A stretch of 46,484 nt of DNA from Anaerolineae bacterium. GTDB taxonomy: Bacteria; Chloroflexota; Anaerolineae; Aggregatilineales; UBA2796. The DNA is taken from assembly GCA_025055255.1 (NCBI GenBank), contig JANWYI010000008.1, positions 23,065-69,548 on the forward strand, read 5' to 3'. A model generated the notes under the pieces. That model made no database searches. It was given only the letters and a program-made list of their open reading frames with translations, and was not told the origin of the DNA. Of this stretch, positions 39,479 through 46,484 are shown in pieces (positions within the stretch are counted from its first letter, which is position 1; the number at the start of each line of letters is the position of its first letter). A program made the position numbers and the translations under genes.

Positions 39479-41569
39479 ATGTTAGCGGAACTCGGCTTTA
39501 TTGCAACCTTTCTCGCCTTCCTTGCTGCGCTGTATGCAGCAGGTGTAGCGTTCCACAGCGTCCGTGTGCGTGATGATCGGCTGCTGCTGAGCGCGCGCAA
39601 TGCTGCACTTGCGACGTTTCCGTTGCTAGGCGTGAGTTTGGGAACGCTACTGATCGCCTTACTCACTCAGCAGTACCAAATCGCCTATGTCTGGAATGTG
39701 ACCGATCCCAACACACCGACCTTCTTCCGCGTCACGGCGCTCTGGGGCGCGCAGGCAGGCTCGCTGCTGTTCTGGTCAGGCATTATGAGCGCTTTCGCCT
39801 TCGGCACAATCGTGCTGAATTGGCACGGTCAGCGCCGCCTAATGCCGTATGTGATCGTCTACACTATGTTGACACTGGCATTCTTCCTTTCGCTCTCGCT
39901 GTTCTTCGAGAATCCGTTTGAGCGCTACTGGATCATGCCCGATAACAACGTAGTGAAGAGCGTCTTCGCCGTTGGCGGCGCTGTGCCACCTGCCTCTGCA
40001 CGTCTCGCTGAGACCGCAAACGGACTCAATCCGCTTTTGCGGCACTTTGGCATGATTGTGCATCCGCCGTTGCTCTACATGGGCTTTGTCGGCTTTATCA
40101 TTCCGTTTGCCTTTGCTATGGCAGCGCTCGCCAGCGGCGACCTCAGCACGAACTGGATCAGGGCGACGCGCCGCTGGACGCTTCTTGCGTGGGTCAGCCT
40201 AAGCCTAGGCTTGGTGCTAGGCGGACGCTGGGCGTACGACGTGCTAGGCTGGGGCGGCTGGTGGGGCTGGGATCCAGTTGAGAACGCGGCATTTCTGCCA
40301 TGGCTGGTTGGCACAGCATTCTTGCACAGTGCGATGATCCAAGAAAAGCGCGGCATGTTGAAAGTCTGGAACATGTTCCTAATGCTCGGCACTTTCAGCG
40401 CTGTAATCTTCGGCACGTTTGCCACGCGCAGCGGCTTGGTGGATAGCGTCCACAGCTTTGCACGCAGCGATATCGGCTTTCCGCTCTTCGCCTTCTGGTT
40501 TGGCATAACAGCAGTCAGCATCGGCATGTTGCTGTGGCGTTGGCGGCGCGGCGATCTGCGCGATGAACGGCGCTTGAATAGCTGGCTGAGCCGCGAATCG
40601 CTCTTTGTGCTGAACAACATCGTGTTTGTGATGCTGTTCATCGCCATTTTCTGGGGCAGTTTTGGCGCGCCGATTTTCAGCGAACTGTTCATGGGAACGA
40701 CTATCACATTAGGCAAGGATTACTTCTTGCAAGTGACGCCGCCGCTCTTTCTCGTGCTGTTCATTTTGATGGGCGTGGCGCCGCTCTCGGCATGGAGCGT
40801 GACATCGCTCAGACGGCTTGGCAAAGCACTAATCGTGCCTGCTAGTCTGGCTGCGCTGATCGTCGCGCTGTTGGCACTGCTTCAGCCTGCAGAGCCGCCT
40901 GTGCTGTTGATCTACGGCATAATTGCGCTCAGCGGGACAGTCGCGCTTTGGGAAACTGTGCGCGGCGCCATGGCACGGCACAAGTCGCTTGGCGAGAGTT
41001 GGTACAGAGCGTTCACAGCGCTGATCGCACGAAATCGGCAGCGCTATGGCGGCTACTTAGTTCATTTGAGCGTCGCTATCTTGGGCATTGGAGCGCTAGG
41101 CAGCGAACTGTATCAGCAAGAAACGCAACGCACGCTCGCTGTAGGCGAGAGCCTTGAGCTAGGTGGCTATGTCATGCGCTATGACGGCTTTTTAGGTGGT
41201 CAGATCGCTGAAGACGGGCGCATTATGGACATTGCACAAGTGACTGTGCTGCGCGACGGACGTGAGGTCGCGCGGTTGCGTCCGCGCCGCGACTTCTATC
41301 CAAACGCTGAAGGCATGAACAGCATGACCATCCCAGCAGCGCACAGCACACTTGAGAACGACTTTTACGTGCTGCTAGTAGATTGGGAAACAATCAGCGC
41401 ACGCAGCGCAACCTTCAAAGTGTTCATTAATCCGCTGATCAACCTGATTTGGTGGGGCACCTTGCTGTTGGTAATCGGCACAATTGTCGCCATGTATCCT
41501 GATGAACGCATTGCGCTCGTCACGGCAAAAACCGCACAACCAAGTCAGCTGGCAGGAGCAAAGGCATGA
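39479..41569 (+). CDS. ccmF: Haem lyase subunit CcmF
   Basis: A 696-residue, ~14-helix membrane protein that transfers haem from CcmE to the apocytochrome Cys residues. The haem-handling WWD domain is plain: WGGWWGWDPVENAAFLPWLVGTAFLHSAM. The other family stretches are HFGMIVHPPLLYMGFVGFIIPFAFAM and FATRSGLVDSVHSFARSDIG; conserved His residues lie in both. A periplasmic domain (ELYQQETQRTLAVGESLELGGYVMRYDGF) precedes the last helix. The last bases overlap ccmH (ATGA), 11 bases after ccmE. Confidence 0.96.
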   Translation: MLAELGFIATFLAFLAALYAAGVAFHSVRVRDDRLLLSARNAALATFPLLGVSLGTLLIALLTQQYQIAYVWNVTDPNTPTFFRVTALWGAQAGSLLFWSGIMSAFAFGTIVLNWHGQRRLMPYVIVYTMLTLAFFLSLSLFFENPFERYWIMPDNNVVKSVFAVGGAVPPASARLAETANGLNPLLRHFGMIVHPPLLYMGFVGFIIPFAFAMAALASGDLSTNWIRATRRWTLLAWVSLSLGLVLGGRWAYDVLGWGGWWGWDPVENAAFLPWLVGTAFLHSAMIQEKRGMLKVWNMFLMLGTFSAVIFGTFATRSGLVDSVHSFARSDIGFPLFAFWFGITAVSIGMLLWRWRRGDLRDERRLNSWLSRESLFVLNNIVFVMLFIAIFWGSFGAPIFSELFMGTTITLGKDYFLQVTPPLFLVLFILMGVAPLSAWSVTSLRRLGKALIVPASLAALIVALLALLQPAEPPVLLIYGIIALSGTVALWETVRGAMARHKSLGESWYRAFTALIARNRQRYGGYLVHLSVAILGIGALGSELYQQETQRTLAVGESLELGGYVMRYDGFLGGQIAEDGRIMDIAQVTVLRDGREVARLRPRRDFYPNAEGMNSMTIPAAHSTLENDFYVLLVDWETISARSATFKVFINPLINLIWWGTLLLVIGTIVAMYPDERIALVTAKTAQPSQLAGAKA

Positions 41570-42081
41570 AAAGTTTACTGAGGATTGCCCTAGGTCTAGT
41601 CGTGATTGTCACAGCGCTGAGCGCTGTGCAGCTGAGCGTCCACGCACAGGACAATCCGCGTCGTCCTGTGACAGATGACGAGGTCAATGCTGTCTCAAAG
41701 AAATTGTACTGTCCTGTCTGCGAGAACATCACGCTTGACACTTGCGGCACGCTCGCGTGTGCGCAATGGCGCGAGGAAGTGCGCATTCTGCTGAGCGAAG
41801 GCAAGACGCCGGAGCAGGTGATCGAGAATTTTGTGGCGCGCTTCGGTGACCGCGTAGTTGGTACACCTGTTGATCCGACTTTACGCGCCTTGTCGCTCGT
41901 GACGCCCTGGCTGCTGAGCACACTTGTGCTGCTCAGCGCGGCTGCGATCTTCATCCGTTGGCGCAAAGAAAGTGCAGCTGCACCAAAGGCAAGTGCCGCT
42001 CAGCCAAGCGTCCAAGTGACCACACATACCCTTGAAGAATACCGCGCGCGTATTGAGGCAGACCTTGCCGCGCGCCGCTGA
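41566..42081 (+). CDS. ccmH: Cytochrome c maturation protein CcmH (CPVC type)
   Basis: Thiol oxidoreductase that holds apocytochrome c for CcmF. 171 residues: signal peptide (to about 27), the LYCPVCENITLDTCGTLACAQWREEV core with C49/C52 of the CXXC pair and a second pair C60/C65, then EGKTPEQVIENFVARFGDRVVGTP, and a C-terminal helix (about 108-125). The LRCxxC motif of Proteobacteria is here LYCPVC with extra cysteines, a form I associate with Chloroflexota and Actinobacteria. Its presence with a CXXXY CcmE is notable because System I* usually lacks CcmH. Confidence 0.93.
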   Translation: MKSLLRIALGLVVIVTALSAVQLSVHAQDNPRRPVTDDEVNAVSKKLYCPVCENITLDTCGTLACAQWREEVRILLSEGKTPEQVIENFVARFGDRVVGTPVDPTLRALSLVTPWLLSTLVLLSAAAIFIRWRKESAAAPKASAAQPSVQVTTHTLEEYRARIEADLAARR

Positions 42082-42096
42082 CCTGAGGAGTGAGCA

Positions 42097-42678
42097 ATGA
42101 CCGAATGGCATGTGGCAGAAGACATTTTGACTGACCAGTCGCCTGCTAAGCGTAGCGTTAACTTTGTGACTGTGTTAGCAGCCGTTATTCTAGCAGGCAT
42201 GGCGCTCATCTTCGGTTTAGGTCTGCGCCATCAGCAACAGACGCAGCCAACGGAAGGTATGGCGCCGCTCTTCACGCTGAAAACGCTTGATGGTCAAGAG
42301 ATCGCGCTTGAGTCGCTGCGTGGCAAAGTAGTAGTACTCAACTTCTGGGCAAGTTGGTGTGCGCCATGCCGCGATGAAGCCGCTGAACTTGAGGCAGCTT
42401 GGCAGCAGTACAAGGATAAAGGTGTTGTCTTTCTCGGCGTCGCCTACACAGACACCGAGCGCAACGCGCAGGCGTATCTCAAAGAGTTCGGCATCACCTA
42501 TCCGAACGGCTTGGACTACAAGACCAAGATTTCAGCGCTCTACCGCATTGAAGGTGTACCAGAGACTTTTATCATTGATCGCAACGGACATATTAGTGAG
42601 TTTGCGATGGCGCCGCTCAAGCGCACACAGCTGAGCGCCATGATCGAGCGCGCTTTGGCGAAAGGGACGCAGCCATGA
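42097..42678 (+). CDS. ccmG: Thiol reductase CcmG/TlpA-like
   Basis: 193 residues with one N-terminal helix (about 22-43) and a thioredoxin fold outside: [14 protein letters not shown] with C88 and C91, and the cis-Pro [12 protein letters not shown]. In the ccm pathway it reduces CcmH or apocytochrome thiols. Electrons would come from the CcdA-TlpA protein at 2802. Four-base overlap with the next gene (ATGA). A GAGG ribosome site precedes the ATG. Confidence 0.93.
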   Translation: MTEWHVAEDILTDQSPAKRSVNFVTVLAAVILAGMALIFGLGLRHQQQTQPTEGMAPLFTLKTLDGQEIALESLRGKVVVLNFWASWCAPCRDEAAELEAAWQQYKDKGVVFLGVAYTDTERNAQAYLKEFGITYPNGLDYKTKISALYRIEGVPETFIIDRNGHISEFAMAPLKRTQLSAMIERALAKGTQP

Positions 42679-43058
42679 GCTTTGAAACGCTTGGACTCAG
42701 CTTTGCGCTGATCGTAGTCGTTATTCTGTGGATCGCAGCGCCACTTCTGCGTCGCAAGCCGCGCTTCGCCGAACAGGCTGATGCTGTACTGGTTGAGCGC
42801 TTGCAGCAGCACTATGAGCGCGTCCTGACTGCGCTACGCGACCTTGAGGAAGATTACAGCCTCGGCAAGCTAGATCAGGCGCGCTACGCTGCAGAGCGCG
42901 AACGCTGGATAACGCAGGGCGTCGAGGTATTGGCGGAGCTAGATCGCGTTGGAGCGCTAAGTGCAACGGATCAGACCGTCGGCGAGCTGGACGCAGCAAT
43001 AGATCGTCAAATTGAGCAGGCAGTAGCGGCATACCGCAAGGTACACAGGTTGGCATAG
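42675..43058 (+). CDS. CcmI-like short protein
   Basis: 127 residues: one helix (7-25) followed by a long coiled region with the CcmI-type phrase LRDLEEDYSLGKLDQARYAAERERW. Full CcmI has a further TPR domain that binds apocytochrome, absent here. It probably helps CcmH/F as an assembly factor. The same LD-E-Y-x-GKL-x-A-x-Y motif is repeated at the end of the lipoprotein encoded next. Confidence 0.82.
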   Translation: MSFETLGLSFALIVVVILWIAAPLLRRKPRFAEQADAVLVERLQQHYERVLTALRDLEEDYSLGKLDQARYAAERERWITQGVEVLAELDRVGALSATDQTVGELDAAIDRQIEQAVAAYRKVHRLA

Positions 43059-43076
43059 GCTTCTGAAAGACACACC

Positions 43077-44387
43077 ATGAGACTCACCATTGCGCTAATC
43101 GGACTAGGCTTGCTTTTGAGCGCCTGTAGCGGACTCGGCGGCGAGCCGCCCATTGTGGCAACGTTGCCAATGAATCCTACGCAGCCGACTTTCGATCCGA
43201 CTATGCTGGCACAAATTCACGCTCAAATAACGCCTAGCGCCGCCACACCTGAGAGTACATCCTCTGTGCCTGAGGAAGCGCTTGGCACAGTCAGCGGACA
43301 AGTGACCAATGCTACGGTCGGCGCAAAGTTGCCTGCTGACCTTGAAATTGAGCTGCATAGCGTGGATCGCGCCTTCAATGACACTGTGCTGAAGACCAAA
43401 GCTGACGCTGATGGCAAATTTATCTTCCAGAATGTGCCAATCCGCGCTGATCGCTCTTACTTCACGGCTGCCGTCATTGAGGGACGTTATTTTGCCAGCG
43501 ATCCTGTCATCGGCAATCCTGCCTCGCCGACGTTGAACTTGCCTTTCAAAATTTATGAGCGCACAGCTGACCCAAGCGTCTTGAAGGTCGCCAATGTCGT
43601 GACTCAGGTTAGTCCTGAGGAAGGCGCGCTGCACGTGGTGCAGATTGTCCGCTTTGAGAACACCTCAGATCGCATCTTTAGCACAGATGAGCGGCTTGGC
43701 GAAGATCGCTTTGCTTCCGTGCGTGTGAAGTTGCCTGACGGCGCACGCTTGCTCGGCTTTGCAACAGATGAGCCGCGTTTTCAGGTTGAGAACGGCGTGA
43801 TCACAGATACACAGCCTGTCTACCCTGAGACGCGGCACATCGTTCACTTCCGCTACTTGTTGCCGTATCAGCCGAGTGGCACGCGCATTACGCTGCCTTT
43901 GCCGTACCGCACTGAAGGCATTGTCACGTTGTTCGTCAATCCGACGAATTTGAACGTCACAGCGAAGGCAGGCGATCAGGTCTTGACGCTGCAGACAACG
44001 CAAGTGATGGGCGGTGTGCCGTACCTAGTTTATGGCAGTACAGTGCAGTTACCAGCAGAGACGACGCTGACTTACATTCTCAGTGGCGAGTTAGCAGCGC
44101 CATCAGCAGCGAATGTGCCAGAAGTTGGCAGCTCAATTCAGCCGCTTGCGCTTGCGCTGATGGTCGGCGGCGCTTTGCTGATCGGAATTGGCATAGTGCT
44201 GCTGGTGCGCGGTAGGAAGACACTAGTCGCTGTGACAACATCGGCTTCTGAAGAGCAGGAACGCTTGATCGCACAATTGGCAACGTTGGACGAACAGTAC
44301 AAGCAGGGCAAGCTAAGTAAGGCTGATTACACGCGCCAACGGAATGCTTTGAAGGCGCAGCTTGCCAAGCTGATGCGCAAGAAGTAG
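43077..44387 (+). CDS. Lipoprotein with CcmI-like tail, in the ccm operon, function unknown
   Basis: 436 residues. A lipobox LSAC (C17) ends the signal peptide. About 70-165 is a carboxypeptidase-regulatory-like beta domain (GTVSGQVTNATVGAKLPADLEIELHSV, ADGKFIFQNVPI). About 175-345 is a second beta-rich region with no family I know. Then a membrane helix (about 353-377, LALALMVGGALLIGIGIVLLV), and a cytoplasmic tail with LDEQYKQGKLSKADYTRQRNALKAQL, very like the CcmI-like gene before it. It stands between ccmI-like and ccmA, 18 bases and 0-6 bases apart, so it is probably a working part of cytochrome maturation in this lineage. Confidence 0.8.
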   Translation: MRLTIALIGLGLLLSACSGLGGEPPIVATLPMNPTQPTFDPTMLAQIHAQITPSAATPESTSSVPEEALGTVSGQVTNATVGAKLPADLEIELHSVDRAFNDTVLKTKADADGKFIFQNVPIRADRSYFTAAVIEGRYFASDPVIGNPASPTLNLPFKIYERTADPSVLKVANVVTQVSPEEGALHVVQIVRFENTSDRIFSTDERLGEDRFASVRVKLPDGARLLGFATDEPRFQVENGVITDTQPVYPETRHIVHFRYLLPYQPSGTRITLPLPYRTEGIVTLFVNPTNLNVTAKAGDQVLTLQTTQVMGGVPYLVYGSTVQLPAETTLTYILSGELAAPSAANVPEVGSSIQPLALALMVGGALLIGIGIVLLVRGRKTLVAVTTSASEEQERLIAQLATLDEQYKQGKLSKADYTRQRNALKAQLAKLMRKK

Positions 44388-44393
44388 GTGACT

Positions 44394-45155
44394 ATGGCTA
44401 TCGCAACGCCGTTGCGCGCTGAGTCCATCACAAAACCTTCGTCTGCGCCGCTCATCGCCATTGAAGGCGTGACCAAAACCTTCGATGTCCTGCCTGTCCT
44501 GCGCAATTTGACGCTGCACGTCGGGCGCGGCGACTTCTTAGCGCTGCTTGGCGCCAATGGTAGCGGTAAAAGCACGCTCTTGCGCTTGGTCGCAGGACTA
44601 GGTCAGGCTGATCGCGGGACAATTCGCGTCGGCGGTTGGCAATTGCCGCGCGAGGCGGCGCGCGTGCGCGCTCAGCTTGGCTTGGTCAGTCATAAGTTGC
44701 TGCTCTATGAAAATTTGACGGCGCGAGAGAATTTGCGCTTTTTCAGCCGACTGTACAACTTGCACGGCAAACGAGCAGAGCAACGCATTGAAACACTGCT
44801 AGAGCGAGTCGGTCTAGCGAGCCGCGCAGATGACGCTGTGCGGACGTTCTCGCGCGGCATGGCGCAACGTCTGAGCATTGCGCGCGCTCTCTTGCACGAG
44901 CCTGCTATCTTGCTCTTGGATGAGCCGTACACAGGCTTAGATCAAGCTGCAGCAGCCATGCTCGACGCGCTCTTGAGCGAGGCACATGCCGAAGGACGGA
45001 CTATTGTCATGGTGACGCACGAGATTGAGCGCGCGGCGCGCTTGCCGACTCATGTGGCGATCTTGGCGCGTGGCGCCATTGCGTTCACCTGTGCAAGAGC
45101 AGAGATTCCTGACGCAGCATGGCTTGCTGCGCGCTACGCTGAAGTGACGGGCTAG
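44394..45155 (+). CDS. ccmA: Haem exporter ATPase CcmA
   Basis: ATPase of the CcmABCD complex that releases haem-loaded CcmE. 253 residues with Walker A GANGSGKSTLLRLVAG, signature FSRGMAQRLSIARALL (FSRGMxQR replaces the usual SGGQ, as in CcmA/daunorubicin-type ATPases), Walker B AILLLDEPYTGLD, and switch His in VTHEIERA. ATG at 44394; the in-frame GTG at 44388 directly abuts the upstream stop codon and is an alternative start. Confidence 0.93.
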   Translation: MAIATPLRAESITKPSSAPLIAIEGVTKTFDVLPVLRNLTLHVGRGDFLALLGANGSGKSTLLRLVAGLGQADRGTIRVGGWQLPREAARVRAQLGLVSHKLLLYENLTARENLRFFSRLYNLHGKRAEQRIETLLERVGLASRADDAVRTFSRGMAQRLSIARALLHEPAILLLDEPYTGLDQAAAAMLDALLSEAHAEGRTIVMVTHEIERAARLPTHVAILARGAIAFTCARAEIPDAAWLAARYAEVTG

Positions 45156-45165
45156 GAGAACGCAC

Positions 45166-45843
45166 ATGCAGACGCCATTTTTCCGCGTAGTCTACAGCAT
45201 TCTACTCAAGGATTTGCAAGCGGAGCTGCGCAGCCGCGAGTTGCTCAGTCTGATGGTGATCTTCGCTTTGCTCAGCCTACTGATTTTCAGCTTTGCGCTA
45301 GAGCTAGATCGGATAGCGCGCGAGGAGTCGATCAGCGGCGTGCTGTGGACAACGGTCGCCTTTGCCAGCATTATCGGCTTGAATCGCAGCCTGACGTTAG
45401 AGCGCGAACAAGGCAACCTAGACGCTATGTTGATTGCACCGATTCACCGCGCAGCGATCTTCGTCGGCAAGTTGCTTGGTAACTTCCTGTTCGCGCTGAT
45501 CGTCGGTGCTTTGCTGATCCCAACTGCTGCAATTCTTTACAACCTGCCGTTGATCAGTTCATGGCTTGCTGTTGCGCTGTTGCTCGGCACTTTCGGCTTG
45601 AGCGGTGTCGGCACGCTGTTGGCGACCATGACAGCGCAAACGCGCACGCGCGAGAGCTTACTGCCAATTGTCATGTTGCCGTTCGCGTTACCTGTGGTGT
45701 TGACAGCTGTGCGCGCCACTACAGGCATATTGAGCGGGCAGCCGAGCGAGGATTGGCAGGCTTGGCTGCAATTGCTTGCGTTTGTAGACGCGGTCTATTT
45801 CGCTGCATGTTTTGTCATGTTTGAGTTCGTGGTTGAAGCATAG
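45166..45843 (+). CDS. ccmB: Haem exporter membrane subunit CcmB
   Basis: 225 residues, six helices. Family phrases: LKDLQAELRSRELLSLMVIFALLSLLIFSFAL, SLTLEREQGNLDAMLIAPI (the coupling loop that contacts CcmA), LFALIVGALLIPTAAILY and RTRESLLPIVMLPFALPVV. Forms the ABC partner of CcmA together with CcmC. Starts 10 bases after ccmA; ribosome site AGGAG. Confidence 0.93.
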   Translation: MQTPFFRVVYSILLKDLQAELRSRELLSLMVIFALLSLLIFSFALELDRIAREESISGVLWTTVAFASIIGLNRSLTLEREQGNLDAMLIAPIHRAAIFVGKLLGNFLFALIVGALLIPTAAILYNLPLISSWLAVALLLGTFGLSGVGTLLATMTAQTRTRESLLPIVMLPFALPVVLTAVRATTGILSGQPSEDWQAWLQLLAFVDAVYFAACFVMFEFVVEA

Positions 45844-45857
45844 TGAGGAAATGTACC

Positions 45858-46484
45858 ATGAGTGTCATACCTAACCTTTCACTCTCAGACGTCGCGCTAG
45901 AGCAGCCAGAGCGCGTGCAAGTTGGTGTGCCGCGCCTACTACTAGTGCTCACAACGTTGACGCTGATCGGAATCGGCTTTGGACTGTACATGGCGCTCGG
46001 CTTTGCCAAGGCCGACGCCAATCAAGGCGAGGTACAGCGCATTTTCTACATCCACATGCCTGCTTTCATCGGCGCATTTGTAGCGTTCGCTGCGACGACG
46101 CTAGGCGGCTTCATGTATCTGCGCACGCGCAAGACCAAATGGGATACTTTGGCATTGGCGGGCGTCGAAGTCGGCTTGGTGTTGGCGGCAGTGAATTTGG
46201 TCACAGGCATGATCTGGGCGAAGCCGATCTGGAATACGTGGTGGACGTGGGATCCGCGCTTGACGCTTGAGGCAATCATGATGCTGACCTATGCAGCCTA
46301 TTTTGTGTTGCGCGCCAGCATCAGCAACGCGCAGACGCGCCGTCGCTTTGCCTCAGTTTACGGCATGTTGGCGATCATCCTCGTGATCATGGTCATCATG
46401 ATCTCACGGATCAAGCCTGACACGATTCATCCAACAGTCTTTGGACCGAGTTCGCAGCAGGCGCGCGGCACCTTCCAGCTAGAT
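45858..46484 (+). CDS. ccmC: Haem-handling protein CcmC, partial at the window end
   Basis: 209 codons in frame up to the last base of the window; about 20-40 residues are probably missing. CcmC loads haem on CcmE. The WWD motif is present in WAKPIWNTWWTWDPRLTLEAIMMLTYAAYFVL, as is the haem-ligand His in RIFYIHMPAFIGAF. A GAGGAA ribosome site precedes the ATG, 14 bases after ccmB. Last visible gene of the ccm operon. Confidence 0.95.
   Translation, partial: MSVIPNLSLSDVALEQPERVQVGVPRLLLVLTTLTLIGIGFGLYMALGFAKADANQGEVQRIFYIHMPAFIGAFVAFAATTLGGFMYLRTRKTKWDTLALAGVEVGLVLAAVNLVTGMIWAKPIWNTWWTWDPRLTLEAIMMLTYAAYFVLRASISNAQTRRRFASVYGMLAIILVIMVIMISRIKPDTIHPTVFGPSSQQARGTFQLD

Overview
The window is a 46.5 kb stretch of a bacterial chromosome with mid-50s GC by eye. 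It most likely comes from the Chloroflexota (Anaerolineae-like), though this is inferred from gene content only. The main pointers are secreted SH3/SGNH-type proteins, a Thr-Pro-rich surface protein, a DinG-like exonuclease, a CcmH of the CPVC type and a nrfHA-ccm locus. I saw no rRNA, tRNA, CRISPR array, IS element or phage gene. Two proteins run off the window ends: an exonuclease on the left and CcmC on the right.

Layout. 1-4295: partial exonuclease, an orphan peptide-binding protein, and two thiol-redox genes (TlpA and a CcdA-TlpA fusion). 4641-7349: aconitase. 7402-15387 (minus): a tight operon prs - mrp(AB) C D E F G - era, i.e. PRPP synthase, a multisubunit Na+/H+ antiporter with fused A and B subunits, and the Era GTPase. 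The mrpE/mrpF junction is tandemly duplicated. 15700-22051 (plus): a ribose/fructose-type (CUT2) sugar ABC operon with its own LacI regulator, a sugar-binding protein made of two nearly identical fused copies, and a xylulokinase. 22151-30386: EamA transporter, FprA-type ferredoxin-NADP reductase, secreted SH3 and SGNH-like proteins, a methyltransferase and a TPR protein. 30387-36489 (minus): an overlapping set ACT protein - REC/histidine kinase - ALDH16-type double aldehyde dehydrogenase - BirA - unknown membrane protein. 36856-46484 (plus): nrfH-nrfA (nitrite to ammonia), then ccmE-F-H-G-I-like - lipoprotein - ccmA-B-C, which matures the c-type cytochromes that NrfHA needs.

How the parts fit. 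The right-hand 10 kb is a self-contained respiratory ammonification module. The intergenic regions before nrfH and before ccmE carry a closely similar CRP/FNR-type palindrome, and nrfH has two more FNR-like palindromes 21 bp apart. The maturation machinery mixes features: CcmE has Cys in place of the haem-binding His (CXXXY, as in 'System I*') yet a CcmH is present. An uncharacterised lipoprotein with a CcmI-like tail motif sits inside the operon. NrfA has CXXCH, not CXXCK, at the catalytic haem.

A window-wide oddity is the near absence of the tetranucleotide GGCC. I found three by eye, and two of them are forced by Trp-Pro. Gly is written GGC almost everywhere but GGT before a C. This points to selection against GGCC, perhaps from a restriction-modification system elsewhere in the genome.
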